Below, piece by piece: positions 17,769-26,391 of a stretch of 64,000 nt of DNA; the first letter of the stretch is position 1, and the number at the start of each line of letters is the position of its first letter. The translations under genes and the position numbers were made by a program. The notes beneath the pieces were generated by a model. It had not been told where the DNA came from. It saw only the letters and a list, made by a program, of their open reading frames with translations, and made no database searches. The stretch is from an uncultured Collinsella sp. GTDB lineage: Bacteria; Actinomycetota; Coriobacteriia; Coriobacteriales; Coriobacteriaceae. The stretch covers positions 10,715 through 74,714 of the forward strand of contig CAUGTZ010000012.1 of the NCBI GenBank assembly GCA_959602645.1, written 5' to 3'.

Positions 17769-19500
17769 GGTCTAGGTATCCTCTCACGTCTGCTTCGTAG
17801 TCCTCGATAATCTGCGGCCCTGCCGCGCCGAATTCGATAACGGTGTCTCCCACCAGGTCAAAGAGCGCCTCGTTGATGGTATCGACAAGCATGTCCTCAC
17901 TCTTGCCCGACTGCGCCACCGCCGATGCCGTCTGCGCTGCGTTTTGCTCGAGTAGTGCTCGAAGATAGGCGTCTGCGGCGGGATCGAGTGCGGACGCGGT
18001 GTCAGCGGACGTGGGTGCTGGTGCGAGGAGCGGGGCCACGACGCCAAACTGCTCGGTGGAGATGGTCGGCTCGCTAGCCTCGTCCTGCTGCATGGTCGTC
18101 GCGACTGGTTCGGCGATCGTGCCGGCCACGGGCTTGGCTTCCCGTCGTTCGGCAACTGTCACCTCGGCATCCGCAAGCGTGCCGTCCTCGCGTTCCTCGT
18201 CGATCAAAAGCGCTTCGCGCGTTTGTGCGGCAGCGCTCCGAATGTGCCCCAGCTGGCTCAAATCGATATCGATCTTGACGGGCTGGTGTGCGGCGTCCCA
18301 CGAAAGCCATGCCACAATCTCGTCATCGATAATCTTGGCCAGATATTTGGGGACCTTTTCTTCCTTAAGGGGATGGGCGGGGTCCAGCGCCAGGCGCAGG
18401 CGTTGGTCGCAGGCGCGCATCATTTCACCGAGCTTGCTGCTCTTTTGCCTGCTACCGTGAATCCGCATGCATTCCCAAAAACCGTTTTGGCAACGGTAGA
18501 TATGGATGGGGTCCAGACGGTATTCGCAGTCCTCGTGGCGCTCGGGCGCAAAGAATACGGCCGAGGCAAACATGGTGTAGGGCATGGCCGTCTCCTCCCC
18601 AAATAAACTTGCCACGATGCCGGTCTTTCGGTGCGTGTCATAGTAGCGCGCCATGCGGACATACACGGCGCACGCCACGTGGCGCAGATCACGGTGGTGG
18701 CTGCGGTCGAGCCGCGAGCTACTTAGGTTGTACGTGGAGAGGGCGTTGATGGCGGCCATGAGTCGCTCCTCGCGCACCTCATCGGGCGGAAGGGGGAGCG
18801 TGGGCTCGGAGGTTTTGCGACGCTTAGGGGTCTGGCCGGACGGTGCCGGTACAAGGTCTCGTGCCGCGCGCCGCAGTTCGATAAGGGCGTTATCGAACAT
18901 GACGGTTTTAGAGTCGCGAAGCAGCTTGGGGTCGAGCCCGTGGAACACGGCGTAATCTTGCAGCCACACGCGCGCAAACCGGTCGATGCCGGGCTCGAAG
19001 GCGCGATAGACATCCCAAAAAGCCTTGATCTTGTTAAAACCATCGAGTGGATTATCTACGCCAATGCCGCAGATCAGCTCATAGAGATACAGAAAGGCAA
19101 AGGACGTAGACGTTTCCTCGACGGTTCCGCGGCGCACTTGGGCACGCCAGGTAAAGTAGCCGCGCAGTTGCCGGTCGCTCATGGCGTTGTAGGTGGGAAA
19201 GTACGACTTAAAGGTGCCGTTGTAGGGACAGTCGTCCTCAAAGTCGGCCATCAGCAGGCCCTGGCGGTAAAAAAGCTCGGCTTCCGAAAGCCAGCGGCCC
19301 GCACCGCCCTTGGGGTCATCCTGCCAGCGCGATATCTCGCGCATTTTACGGTACTGGTCGGGGAGGAAATTCTGCATCTGTCGGCCGGTTTTGAGAATCG
19401 GCTCGTCTGCGTAGGTTTCGTTTGAGAAGCGGGCGGACTGATGGGTCCGGGCCTCGGCCATAATGCGCTCGATGAGCATCTTGATGTCCTGGTCGGCCAC
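17761..19500 (-). CDS. TerB-N/TerB-C domain protein
   Basis: A 579-residue protein. Residues 90-215 carry the TerB-N signature (PTYNAMSDRQLRGYFTWR, then FAFLYLYELICGIGVDNP). Residues 340-440 resemble TerB-C. Residues 440-520 are a low-complexity Ala/Thr/Pro linker, ending in a short conserved tail. The start is the GTG at 19500 preceded by AGGAGG. It is the first gene of the operon with the BrxD-like ATPase and the helicase. TerB-N and TerB-C proteins have been linked to tellurite/stress and defence-associated gene clusters; the molecular activity is unknown. Confidence 0.82.
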   Translation of the reverse strand: MADQDIKMLIERIMAEARTHQSARFSNETYADEPILKTGRQMQNFLPDQYRKMREISRWQDDPKGGAGRWLSEAELFYRQGLLMADFEDDCPYNGTFKSYFPTYNAMSDRQLRGYFTWRAQVRRGTVEETSTSFAFLYLYELICGIGVDNPLDGFNKIKAFWDVYRAFEPGIDRFARVWLQDYAVFHGLDPKLLRDSKTVMFDNALIELRRAARDLVPAPSGQTPKRRKTSEPTLPLPPDEVREERLMAAINALSTYNLSSSRLDRSHHRDLRHVACAVYVRMARYYDTHRKTGIVASLFGEETAMPYTMFASAVFFAPERHEDCEYRLDPIHIYRCQNGFWECMRIHGSRQKSSKLGEMMRACDQRLRLALDPAHPLKEEKVPKYLAKIIDDEIVAWLSWDAAHQPVKIDIDLSQLGHIRSAAAQTREALLIDEEREDGTLADAEVTVAERREAKPVAGTIAEPVATTMQQDEASEPTISTEQFGVVAPLLAPAPTSADTASALDPAADAYLRALLEQNAAQTASAVAQSGKSEDMLVDTINEALFDLVGDTVIEFGAAGPQIIEDYEADVRGYLDHE

Positions 19501-19536
19501 CGCTCCTCCTCTCGAACGCAGCTACGGTGACCTCAT

Positions 19537-19545
19537 ATCATAGCA
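19537..19545 (-). promoter_or_regulatory. extended -10 promoter of the TerB-N operon
   Basis: On the minus strand TGCTATGAT fits an extended -10 (TGnTATAAT) about 37 bases upstream of the TerB-N start. No strong -35 is seen, as expected for this class. Confidence 0.4.
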
Positions 19546-19587
19546 CAGCATCAAACAGATGTTCGAGATACCGCTGCGTTGCTAGAT

Positions 19588-20304
19588 TTAGAACAGGAGG
19601 GCGTATATGACGGCGATGACGACGGAGGGAAGCATATTGGCCGTGCGGAAGGTCTGAGGACGGATGAGGTTGACGCCGACGCAGAAGATGAGCATGGAGC
19701 CTACGAGCGAAAGGCTGTTGAGGGCTGCTGTGGTCATGATGGGGGAGAGCGCGCCGGCAAACAACGTGATCGTCCCCTGGAACACGGCGACGGGCAGGGC
19801 GGAGAAGATGCAGCCGCGGCCAAGCGAGGCCGTCATGGTGCAGACGATGATGCAGTCCAGTGCGCCCTTGAGGGCAAGCGTTGACCAGTCGCCGAGCAGG
19901 CCGTCCTGGATCGATCCCACAATGGCCATGGCGCCGATGCACACGGTGAGTGAAGTCGAGACAAAAGCGTTGGTGAACTCGTTATCGCCCTCACTGCCAG
20001 TCTTGCGCTTGAGCCATTCGCCAAGGTTCTCGATGGCGGCCTCCAAGTTGATGGCCTCGCCGATGAGCGAACCGAGCGCAAATGAGACGATGAGCATGGT
20101 GGTACCGGTGGTCGCTAGCGCCTTTCCATCGATGATGAGCATCTTTTGCATGGTGCCGCCCAGGCCGATAAACAGGACGCACAGCCCCGATGCTTTCATG
20201 AGCGTGTCTTGGATGCGCGGTGTAATGAAGCGGCCGCCCGCTAATCCCAAAAGACCGCCCGCAACTAAAAGCGCAACGTTGATGATTGTTCCCAAGCCCG
20301 GCAT
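19588..20304 (-). CDS. DUF554 (YqgA-like) membrane protein
   Basis: A 238-residue multi-pass membrane protein of the DUF554/YqgA family, with about 7 hydrophobic segments and the typical start PGLGTIINVALLVAGGLLG. The start is ATG 20304 because AGGAGGGC precedes it; an upstream in-frame start has no site. It may be a transporter; the substrate is unknown. It is separated from the TerB-N operon by 87 bases containing that operon's promoter, so it is probably a separate unit. Confidence 0.88.
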   Translation of the reverse strand: MPGLGTIINVALLVAGGLLGLAGGRFITPRIQDTLMKASGLCVLFIGLGGTMQKMLIIDGKALATTGTTMLIVSFALGSLIGEAINLEAAIENLGEWLKRKTGSEGDNEFTNAFVSTSLTVCIGAMAIVGSIQDGLLGDWSTLALKGALDCIIVCTMTASLGRGCIFSALPVAVFQGTITLFAGALSPIMTTAALNSLSLVGSMLIFCVGVNLIRPQTFRTANMLPSVVIAVIYALLF

Positions 20305-20422
20305 GAGCCCTCCTGTATTGATGCCAACGTGGCAATCGTAGCAGAACGAAATGCGAGGCACATCGCGACTCATCTAATACGTTATATAAGTGGTATTAGG
20401 AATGATGCGCAGCATTTAAGCC

Positions 20423-21853
20423 TCAGGTGGTTGTCGGGACATAGGGGTAGTAGTCAAAGCGCAGTGTCATAAGCCGCTGCGGGGATTCAATAGCCGCGGC
20501 GATGATATTGGCATCGCGGGCACGATCAAACCCTTCGAGTTCGATCTGATACGAGACGTCTTGCATAATGTCCAGACGTCGCCAGGCTAGAAGTGTGTCG
20601 CCATCGAATTCCAAGGTCTTGCCTCCGTCTGGGGCAACGGCGTATAGACGCAGTTTAGCGGTGGTTGCAGGGTCGACAACCGTGACCTTTTTAATTTCGT
20701 TTCGAGTATTCTTGGCGCCCAACAAGGTGAGCAGTGTTGGGGCCACGACCTCGCCCGATGGCAAAAAGACGACTTCGATGGATTCGGGAAATGCGATGAT
20801 GGCCGACTTGCGGACGGGCTGATTGGCGGCGGCAACTTCGATGTTTGCAGCATCGATGACCTCTGTGTGGTCGAGGGCGGCAAGCACGCAGCAGTTACCT
20901 TCATCGATCTCCTGAGGATCAGCAAGTCCCAGACTGTCCGCGAGCTCGGGATCGTTTGGACCGGTAGCAGGCTCATTCGGTGCTTCGAAAGAAGCTGGGA
21001 CGCTGTTTGTCGGCGACGGCGTGTCGCCCGCACCTGCTTCTTTGTCCGTGCTCTCTTCTTGTATGGTTGCGTTGATGGGTTCGTCGTTTGAGGGGAGCGT
21101 CTTGGCGTCAAGCGCGGAGGGGACAATCCCGATGGCTCCGGATCCGTTCCACTCCATCTCGAGAAGCGCCGGGTCGGCAAGAATGCGTTGCCTGCCTAGC
21201 GTGTGGGTATCGATCGCAATAGGGCCTGCCTCCGTCCCGCGCGTAAGGCTGAGCGATCCGGCCGGCTTCTCGAAATGAATGTCTGTGTCTTCGGTACTGG
21301 CGGCGTAGAACAGCAGGGATGCTTCTCCCGCCGCGATGGCATCGGTGCCCGCCTTGGTCAGCCGCAGCGATGCCGTGAATGAGAGGGTGGGCTGCACATC
21401 GTCTGCATTCGCGGCGGCGCAGCCCAGACATATACCGCCTCCTTTCTCGAAAAACGCACCGTCGAAGGCGACCTTCGCTCCGTTCGCCGAGTCATCGACC
21501 GAAGCGATATCGATGCGCAACCCCAAATCGCACGGATCGCCATCTGCATCGAGCACAATCGAGCGCCATGTGCAGACGGCGCACCCCGCCTGGGAGCCGT
21601 TTGCCTTGTTCGAACGATTGATATCCACGACTATCGAGCCGTCCGTATTACGACGAAGGCATCCCGAGGTTGAGATTGCGGCCTGTGCGAACGAAAAACG
21701 CTTGCACGCAATGGCGCTCGACGGATTTGGTGCGGAGCTTAGGGCTGCTGGTAAGGAGTCTGCCATGACGGGAGTCGCCCAAGCGGCGACAGGCGTTCCG
21801 GTTGCGAGCGCGCCGCAGAGTGCGACGACGGGCAAAAGGTTCTTCGATGCCAT
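20423..21853 (-). CDS. secreted cysteine-containing protein of unknown function
   Basis: A 476-residue exported protein with a signal peptide (NLLPVVALCGALATGTPVAAWA). The mature part has several cysteines (CKRF, GCLRR, CAVCTWR, CLGCAA), probably disulphide-bonded, and beta-rich segments. An acidic Pro/Thr/Ser-rich linker lies at about residues 265-310. There is no C-terminal membrane anchor or LPXTG motif. It is the last gene of a five-gene operon of exported proteins. I recognise no family. Confidence 0.7.
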   Translation of the reverse strand: MASKNLLPVVALCGALATGTPVAAWATPVMADSLPAALSSAPNPSSAIACKRFSFAQAAISTSGCLRRNTDGSIVVDINRSNKANGSQAGCAVCTWRSIVLDADGDPCDLGLRIDIASVDDSANGAKVAFDGAFFEKGGGICLGCAAANADDVQPTLSFTASLRLTKAGTDAIAAGEASLLFYAASTEDTDIHFEKPAGSLSLTRGTEAGPIAIDTHTLGRQRILADPALLEMEWNGSGAIGIVPSALDAKTLPSNDEPINATIQEESTDKEAGAGDTPSPTNSVPASFEAPNEPATGPNDPELADSLGLADPQEIDEGNCCVLAALDHTEVIDAANIEVAAANQPVRKSAIIAFPESIEVVFLPSGEVVAPTLLTLLGAKNTRNEIKKVTVVDPATTAKLRLYAVAPDGGKTLEFDGDTLLAWRRLDIMQDVSYQIELEGFDRARDANIIAAAIESPQRLMTLRFDYYPYVPTTT

Positions 21854-21871
21854 GGGGTCTCCTTAGCTAAT

Positions 21872-22150
21872 TTAGTGCGGCCTGTCCGTGTTTCGTTTCT
21901 GGCTGCGTTTGATGTGCAGACCGAGGCCGGCGGTTCCCGCACCTGCTGCCGTGGCGCCTGCTGCCAAGAGCCATCGTCTGTCGTCTGTCTGTGCCAACGG
22001 TTCCTTGCAGTTGCCGCGGTCGAGCTCCGAGAGGTCGACCGTCACTTGCGTGGCGGCCTGCGCCTGTTCTTGCTGGGCAAAGGCCATGGCTGGCCCAAAC
22101 GCTAGGATACTGACGGCGGCCAGGGCGACGGCCTTATGCCGTGTGCGCAC
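21872..22150 (-). CDS. small exported protein with C-terminal membrane anchor
   Basis: About 92 residues, from a GTG at 22150 (a TTG at 22180 is also possible). It has a signal peptide (AVALAAVSILAFGPAMAFA), a short exposed segment with one cysteine, a hydrophobic segment (LLAAGATAAGAGTAGLGL) and a basic tail (IKRSQKR). The layout resembles small wall-anchored proteins but lacks LPXTG. The start lies within the end of the preceding gene, so translation is coupled. Function is unknown. Confidence 0.65.
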   Translation of the reverse strand: MRTRHKAVALAAVSILAFGPAMAFAQQEQAQAATQVTVDLSELDRGNCKEPLAQTDDRRWLLAAGATAAGAGTAGLGLHIKRSQKRNTDRPH

Positions 22151-22733
22151 CGGGCTCGACCGTCCAGGTGATCGTTGCAACCTGATCGCCTTCGCCGGTT
22201 ACGCGGAAGATGTCGCGCGTGACGCGGGCGACGTTTCCGCTTGTCTTGAGCTTAATTTTGTCCGTGCCGCCGGCAATGCCCTGGTAGCCCATGTCGAAGG
22301 CTGCATTCTTGGAAAGATCGAGGCCCGTCTCCTGCATTGCGGCGCTGGCGTTCTGGAGTGCGCCGTCGGGGCCGACCTTAAAGTCGATGGAATTCTGCGC
22401 GGTTCCGGCCTTGGCGTCGGCGGCAATGGTCCAGGTGTTCATGGCGTCGATCTTCATGTTGGTGACATGGATGCCGTAGGCCGAATGATTGTCGATGGTG
22501 GTCGCGTCTTCTGAGGGGCCCTGAAGCGTGCCGTCGGCCTTGGCGACGAAGGGAATAACCGTCGGAACTTTGAACTCTACGTTGTCGATCTCGGTCCTGA
22601 CCATTACTTTCGTGGTTCCAACGCGCCCGGCTGCCAGAGCTGGCGTCGGGGCGGCGCCCATTGCGAGCGCGAGCGCGAGCCCTGCGCCCACGACGAGCGC
22701 TCTGGCTCCGTTCATGTTCCTGGTGATGTCCAT
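22134..22733 (-). CDS. exported protein with WxL-like motifs
   Basis: A 199-residue protein with a signal peptide ending near ALAAG. The mature domain is beta-rich. It holds two Trp motifs, NTWTIAAD and a C-terminal TITWTVEPG, that recall the paired WxL motifs of Firmicute wall-binding proteins. GAAAGGAA lies upstream of ATG 22733. It overlaps the next gene and sits in an operon of exported proteins. The WxL comparison is inference from the motif pattern; a fimbrial or other surface protein is also possible. Confidence 0.65.
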   Translation of the reverse strand: MDITRNMNGARALVVGAGLALALAMGAAPTPALAAGRVGTTKVMVRTEIDNVEFKVPTVIPFVAKADGTLQGPSEDATTIDNHSAYGIHVTNMKIDAMNTWTIAADAKAGTAQNSIDFKVGPDGALQNASAAMQETGLDLSKNAAFDMGYQGIAGGTDKIKLKTSGNVARVTRDIFRVTGEGDQVATITWTVEPGAHTA

Positions 22734-22823
22734 GGTCGTTCCTTTCTATTCGCCGCGGGCCGTCCCCGCGATGATTGGACGAATGCTGGTGAATTGCGTG
22801 CGGTGTCGCGTCGGCCGAAAAAG

Positions 22824-23333
22824 CTAGTTCTCGGCTTGCTCAACCCGTACCTTGACACGTGTCGGATTGCCGTGGCTGTCGAGGGTCTTGGCATCGAGTG
22901 CCTGGATCTCGATGTATGCCTCTCCTTCTTTGATGTCGCCGGCGGGGCACGTCTCGATTGTCTTGCCGGTCTCGACCACACCGGATTCGTACATGGTCTC
23001 GTCGTTTTGGATGACGCGGAATCGCTGGGGAAATTTATTGTCTTGGACGTTTTGCACGTTGACGCGCAGCTTGCCGTCCTCCTGTAGCTGAGCGACCGGC
23101 GCGACCGAAATCGTCATCATGTTGTCGCGGACGATGGCATCGAGCTCATCTTGGATTTCTTGTCGCGATTTACCCTCTGCCGTCGTGACTGAGGCGCCCG
23201 CTTCGGGCACGGGCTGCGACTGCCAGGCGTATAGCCCTACGGCGATGAGGGCGCAGGCGATAGCCAGGCAGACAACGACGAGTTTCTTGCGACGCCCCAG
23301 TCCTGCGAGGCGGGGCGGCTTCTTCGCACTCAT
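22824..23333 (-). CDS. single-pass membrane protein with extracellular domain
   Basis: A 169-residue protein with a basic N-terminus (KKPPRLAGLGRRKK), one hydrophobic segment (about residues 17-37) and a beta-rich outer domain of about 130 residues. The positive-inside signal predicts the bulk lies outside the membrane. Its start overlaps the end of the 98-residue gene (ATGA). It may be the anchored partner of the exported proteins that follow. No family recognised. Confidence 0.68.
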   Translation of the reverse strand: MSAKKPPRLAGLGRRKKLVVVCLAIACALIAVGLYAWQSQPVPEAGASVTTAEGKSRQEIQDELDAIVRDNMMTISVAPVAQLQEDGKLRVNVQNVQDNKFPQRFRVIQNDETMYESGVVETGKTIETCPAGDIKEGEAYIEIQALDAKTLDSHGNPTRVKVRVEQAEN

Positions 23334-23626
23334 GCGGCGTCCTTGGTGGTGTAGACACGTGCGAACGTGGACGGGTCCGCTCCAAAGAGCATGTGAAGCA
23401 TCAGGCGGCGCGAGTAGATGAGCTCGTCAAAGTCGTGAGGGAGCTCGATGTCGTGGATACGCGCGATGTGGTGGGCGAGCGCCGAGAACGACTCGGGGTC
23501 GCAGATAACATCGGTGGTGACGTGGTAGACCGCCGTATCGGGGAACGCCTCTTCGTCGAAAGGCAGGAGATAGGGATCGTCGTCGACCTCGATGGCGACG
23601 CCGTACTGGGGCCAGTAATATGCCAT
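23330..23626 (-). CDS. small cytoplasmic protein heading the exported-protein operon
   Basis: A 98-residue soluble, acidic protein with no signal peptide or membrane segment, ending near the start of the membrane protein (4-base overlap). GGGAGG lies upstream of ATG 23626. Unknown function; its position suggests a regulator or chaperone for the exported proteins. Confidence 0.65.
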   Translation of the reverse strand: MAYYWPQYGVAIEVDDDPYLLPFDEEAFPDTAVYHVTTDVICDPESFSALAHHIARIHDIELPHDFDELIYSRRLMLHMLFGADPSTFARVYTTKDAA

Positions 23627-23971
23627 GGGAACCTCCCTGCTTCTGGGGCCAAAACTTCTATCGGTTTTGGCTGTCGACGCCGACCGTATCAGCCGCTACT
23701 TGACCAATTTCTGACCAAATGCTTGACGGATTGACATCTCCGCAGGTAAAAGGTGGAAAAATTACTTCAACTTTTTTCGAGCGACAATCGAGCGGTCGGC
23801 GACGGCGGGGCGATATGTGTCAAAAGCATCGTCTGCCGAGGAAGCCTTGCCGTTCGCCGAATTGCACAAACGTAAAAATCGCCAATTATGGAGACGGTCT
23901 CGAACACGTCGACGAAACGATGCGGTAACATCTCCCTGCAAACACTGTAGTTAGCTAAAGGGGGAGTTCGC
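23627..23971. other. divergent intergenic region with small palindromes
   Basis: 345 bases between the exported-protein operon (minus) and the lactate dehydrogenase operon (plus). It holds CCAAAAC/GTTTTGG arms (23649-23670), a TGACCAA direct repeat near 23700-23720, and GAGACGGTCTC (23891-23901). TTGCAC with ATTATG 17 bases downstream is a weak promoter for the plus operon. No gene is seen. Confidence 0.5.
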
Positions 23972-25573
23972 GTGTCTGCAACCATTAAACCCTTCACCGA
24001 TGAGTTCGAAGAGTATGGCCGCGATGAATCTCGTGCATCGGGCGAAGCATCGAGCATCTCGTTTCCGACAACGGAAGACGAGGTCCGTGCCATTTTGGAA
24101 ACGCTCCATGCCGAGCGTGTCCCGGTAACGGTTCAGGGCGCCCGAACCGGCCTTGCCGCCGGTGCCGTGCCCCACGGTGGGCATATCCTCAATACTTCCC
24201 GTATGAATCGCTACTTGGGCCTTCGCCGCGATGAACAAGGCCAATTTCTGCTGCGCGTGGAGCCGGGCGTTGTGCTCTCGGAGCTGCGTAAGCAGCTGAG
24301 CAAGAAGGTACTGCCGACCGCTGGTTGGGACCAGGCATCGCTTGAGGCCTACGAGGAGTTCCAAGAGTCCCCCGAGCAGTTCTTTCCCACCGATCCCACC
24401 GAGGCATCTGCCTGTCTGGGTGGCATGGCGGCATGCAACGCCTCCGGCGCCCGCAGCTACGCTTACGGCCCCATGCGCCCGCATATCACGGGACTCCACG
24501 TCGCGCTGGCTGATGGCGATTTGCTTGAGCTTCAGCGCGGCGAGGCTTTTGCCCAGGGCCGCCACCTGTCGCTCGTGACGGCAGAGGGTCATACATTCGA
24601 GCTTGATCTTCCTGACTACACCATGCCCAAGACCAAAAATGCCTCGGGGTATTTTGTTGCGGACGATATGGACGCCATCGATCTTTTTATCGGTGCGTGC
24701 GGCACGCTCGGCGTCATTACCGAGCTCGAGATCGCCCTGCAGGCGGCACCTTCGGTCGTATGGGGTGTGAGTTGCTTTTTCGATAGCGAAGACAAGGCCG
24801 TGTCCTTTACCGATTCCGTGCGTCCCGTGCTGTCCCATGCCGCCGCTATTGAGTATTTCGATGCTGGCGCCCTGGATATCCTGCGTCGCCAGCGCGAGCA
24901 GTCGACAGCGTTTGCCTCGCTGCCGGCGCTCGACGACGAGGCAAAGGTCTGTGTCTACGTGGAGCTCGACTGCGATGACGAGGCGCAGGCGACCGAGGAG
25001 CTGTACCACCTTGGATGGGTGCTGGAGTTTGCGGGCGGCCGCGACGATGCGACATGGGTCGCCCGCACCGAAGTCGATCGCGAGTGCCAGCGGTTCTTCC
25101 GCCGCGCGGTGCCCGAGAGCGTCAACATGCTCATTGACGAGCGTCGCCGCACCGACCCCACCATTACCAAGCTGGGATCGGATATGTCGGTGCCCAATGC
25201 ACGCCTTGCCGATGTCATGGCCCTCTATCGCCGCACGCTGGCCGAAAGCGGGCTTGAGTCTGCTGCCTGGGGACACATCGGGAACAACCATCTGCATGTG
25301 AACATCCTGCCGCGCGATGCGCAAGACTACCGTCGTGGTGGAGAGCTCTTTGCCCAGTGGGCTTCCGAGGTCACGGCCATGGGCGGTGCCGTTTCTGCCG
25401 AACACGGCGTCGGCAAGATCAAGGCGGGCTTCTTGGAGACGATGTACGGCCACGAGGCCATGGTCGAGTCGGCGCGCCTCAAACTCCAGCTCGATCCTGC
25501 CGGCCAGTTGGGTCGCGGCAACCTGTTTACGGAGAAGCTCTTGGATGAACTCGTCCAGAAAGGGGGCGCGTGA
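23972..25573 (+). CDS. lctD: FAD-dependent D-lactate dehydrogenase (LctD/GlcD type)
   Basis: A 533-residue flavoprotein of the FAD_binding_4 family with an FAD-oxidase C-terminal domain, as in D-lactate dehydrogenase and glycolate oxidase GlcD. The FAD-binding stretch includes VPVTVQGARTGLAAGAV and GGMAACNASGARSYAYG. Near the C-terminus, WGHIGNNHLHVNILP and EHGVGK fit the family. The start is GTG 23972 after AAAGGGGGAG. EtfB and ferredoxin-fused EtfA follow immediately, matching the electron-confurcating lactate dehydrogenase of Acetobacterium woodii. Lactate is inferred rather than shown; glycolate or another 2-hydroxyacid is possible. Confidence 0.8.
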   Translation: MSATIKPFTDEFEEYGRDESRASGEASSISFPTTEDEVRAILETLHAERVPVTVQGARTGLAAGAVPHGGHILNTSRMNRYLGLRRDEQGQFLLRVEPGVVLSELRKQLSKKVLPTAGWDQASLEAYEEFQESPEQFFPTDPTEASACLGGMAACNASGARSYAYGPMRPHITGLHVALADGDLLELQRGEAFAQGRHLSLVTAEGHTFELDLPDYTMPKTKNASGYFVADDMDAIDLFIGACGTLGVITELEIALQAAPSVVWGVSCFFDSEDKAVSFTDSVRPVLSHAAAIEYFDAGALDILRRQREQSTAFASLPALDDEAKVCVYVELDCDDEAQATEELYHLGWVLEFAGGRDDATWVARTEVDRECQRFFRRAVPESVNMLIDERRRTDPTITKLGSDMSVPNARLADVMALYRRTLAESGLESAAWGHIGNNHLHVNILPRDAQDYRRGGELFAQWASEVTAMGGAVSAEHGVGKIKAGFLETMYGHEAMVESARLKLQLDPAGQLGRGNLFTEKLLDELVQKGGA

Positions 25574-25575
25574 AG

Positions 25576-26391
25576 ATGAGTGATTTCCATATGGTGGTGT
25601 GCGTCAAGGCGGTGCCCGGAAGCACCGAGGTCAAGATGGACCCCAAGACCAATACTATCGTGCGTGATGGCAAGCAGGCGGTCATTAATCCCTTCGATGC
25701 AAGTGCCCTCGAATGTGCGCTAGCGCTGAAGGACGACTTTATCGGCTTTGGCATGGACGTGCGTGTGACGGTGGTGTCGATGGGCATCCCCGCGACCGAA
25801 TCGCTGCTGCGCGACTGCATCGCCCGCGGTGCCGACGACGCGCTGCTGCTGACCGATCGCGCCTTTGCGGGCGCCGATACCCTAGCCACCACCTATGCCC
25901 TCAAATGCGGCATCGAGGCACTCGATGAGGACTTTGACCTGCTCATCTGCGGCAAGATGGCGGTGGACGGCGATACGGCCCAGATCGGCCCCGAGCTGGC
26001 CGGCGCCTTTGGGGTCCCCTGCGTGACCGACGTGAGCTGTGTGCAGAGCGCGGGATTTACGACGTGTGGCTCGCTGGCGCTCGTTCACGGCTGCGATGCC
26101 GGCGAGGAGACGGTGTACCTGGAGATGCCGTGTGCGATGACGACTGCCAAGGAGATTGGCCAGCTGCGCATGCCGAGTATTGCCGGTTTTCGCGCGGCCG
26201 AGGATGCAGACGTGCGCGTGGCCAGCGCTGCCGACGTAAACGCCGACCCCTCGCGTTGCGGCCTTGCCGGATCACCGACGCAAGTCGTGCGCTCGTTTGT
26301 GCCCGACCGTGACCAAACGTGCGAGGCCGTCGAGGGAACGGCGTCCGAGCAGGCGGTAAAACTTGCCAAGATTATCGAGGGGATGGCATAG
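25576..26391 (+). CDS. etfB: electron transfer flavoprotein beta subunit
   Basis: A 271-residue EtfB subunit, starting MVVCVKAVPGSTEVKMD and continuing with DASALECALALKD and LLICGKMAVDGDTAQIGPEL, typical of the family. ATG 25576 is preferred over GTG 25570 because AGGGGG lies 9 bases upstream. The reading frame begins within a few bases of the dehydrogenase stop. With EtfA it should hold the FAD that shuttles electrons to and from the dehydrogenase. Confidence 0.9.
   Translation: MSDFHMVVCVKAVPGSTEVKMDPKTNTIVRDGKQAVINPFDASALECALALKDDFIGFGMDVRVTVVSMGIPATESLLRDCIARGADDALLLTDRAFAGADTLATTYALKCGIEALDEDFDLLICGKMAVDGDTAQIGPELAGAFGVPCVTDVSCVQSAGFTTCGSLALVHGCDAGEETVYLEMPCAMTTAKEIGQLRMPSIAGFRAAEDADVRVASAADVNADPSRCGLAGSPTQVVRSFVPDRDQTCEAVEGTASEQAVKLAKIIEGMA

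Noticed and set aside
13903..19500. Idea that the TerB-N/ATPase/helicase operon is a full BREX locus
   Set aside because: No PglX, PglZ, BrxC or PglW-like gene is present nearby.
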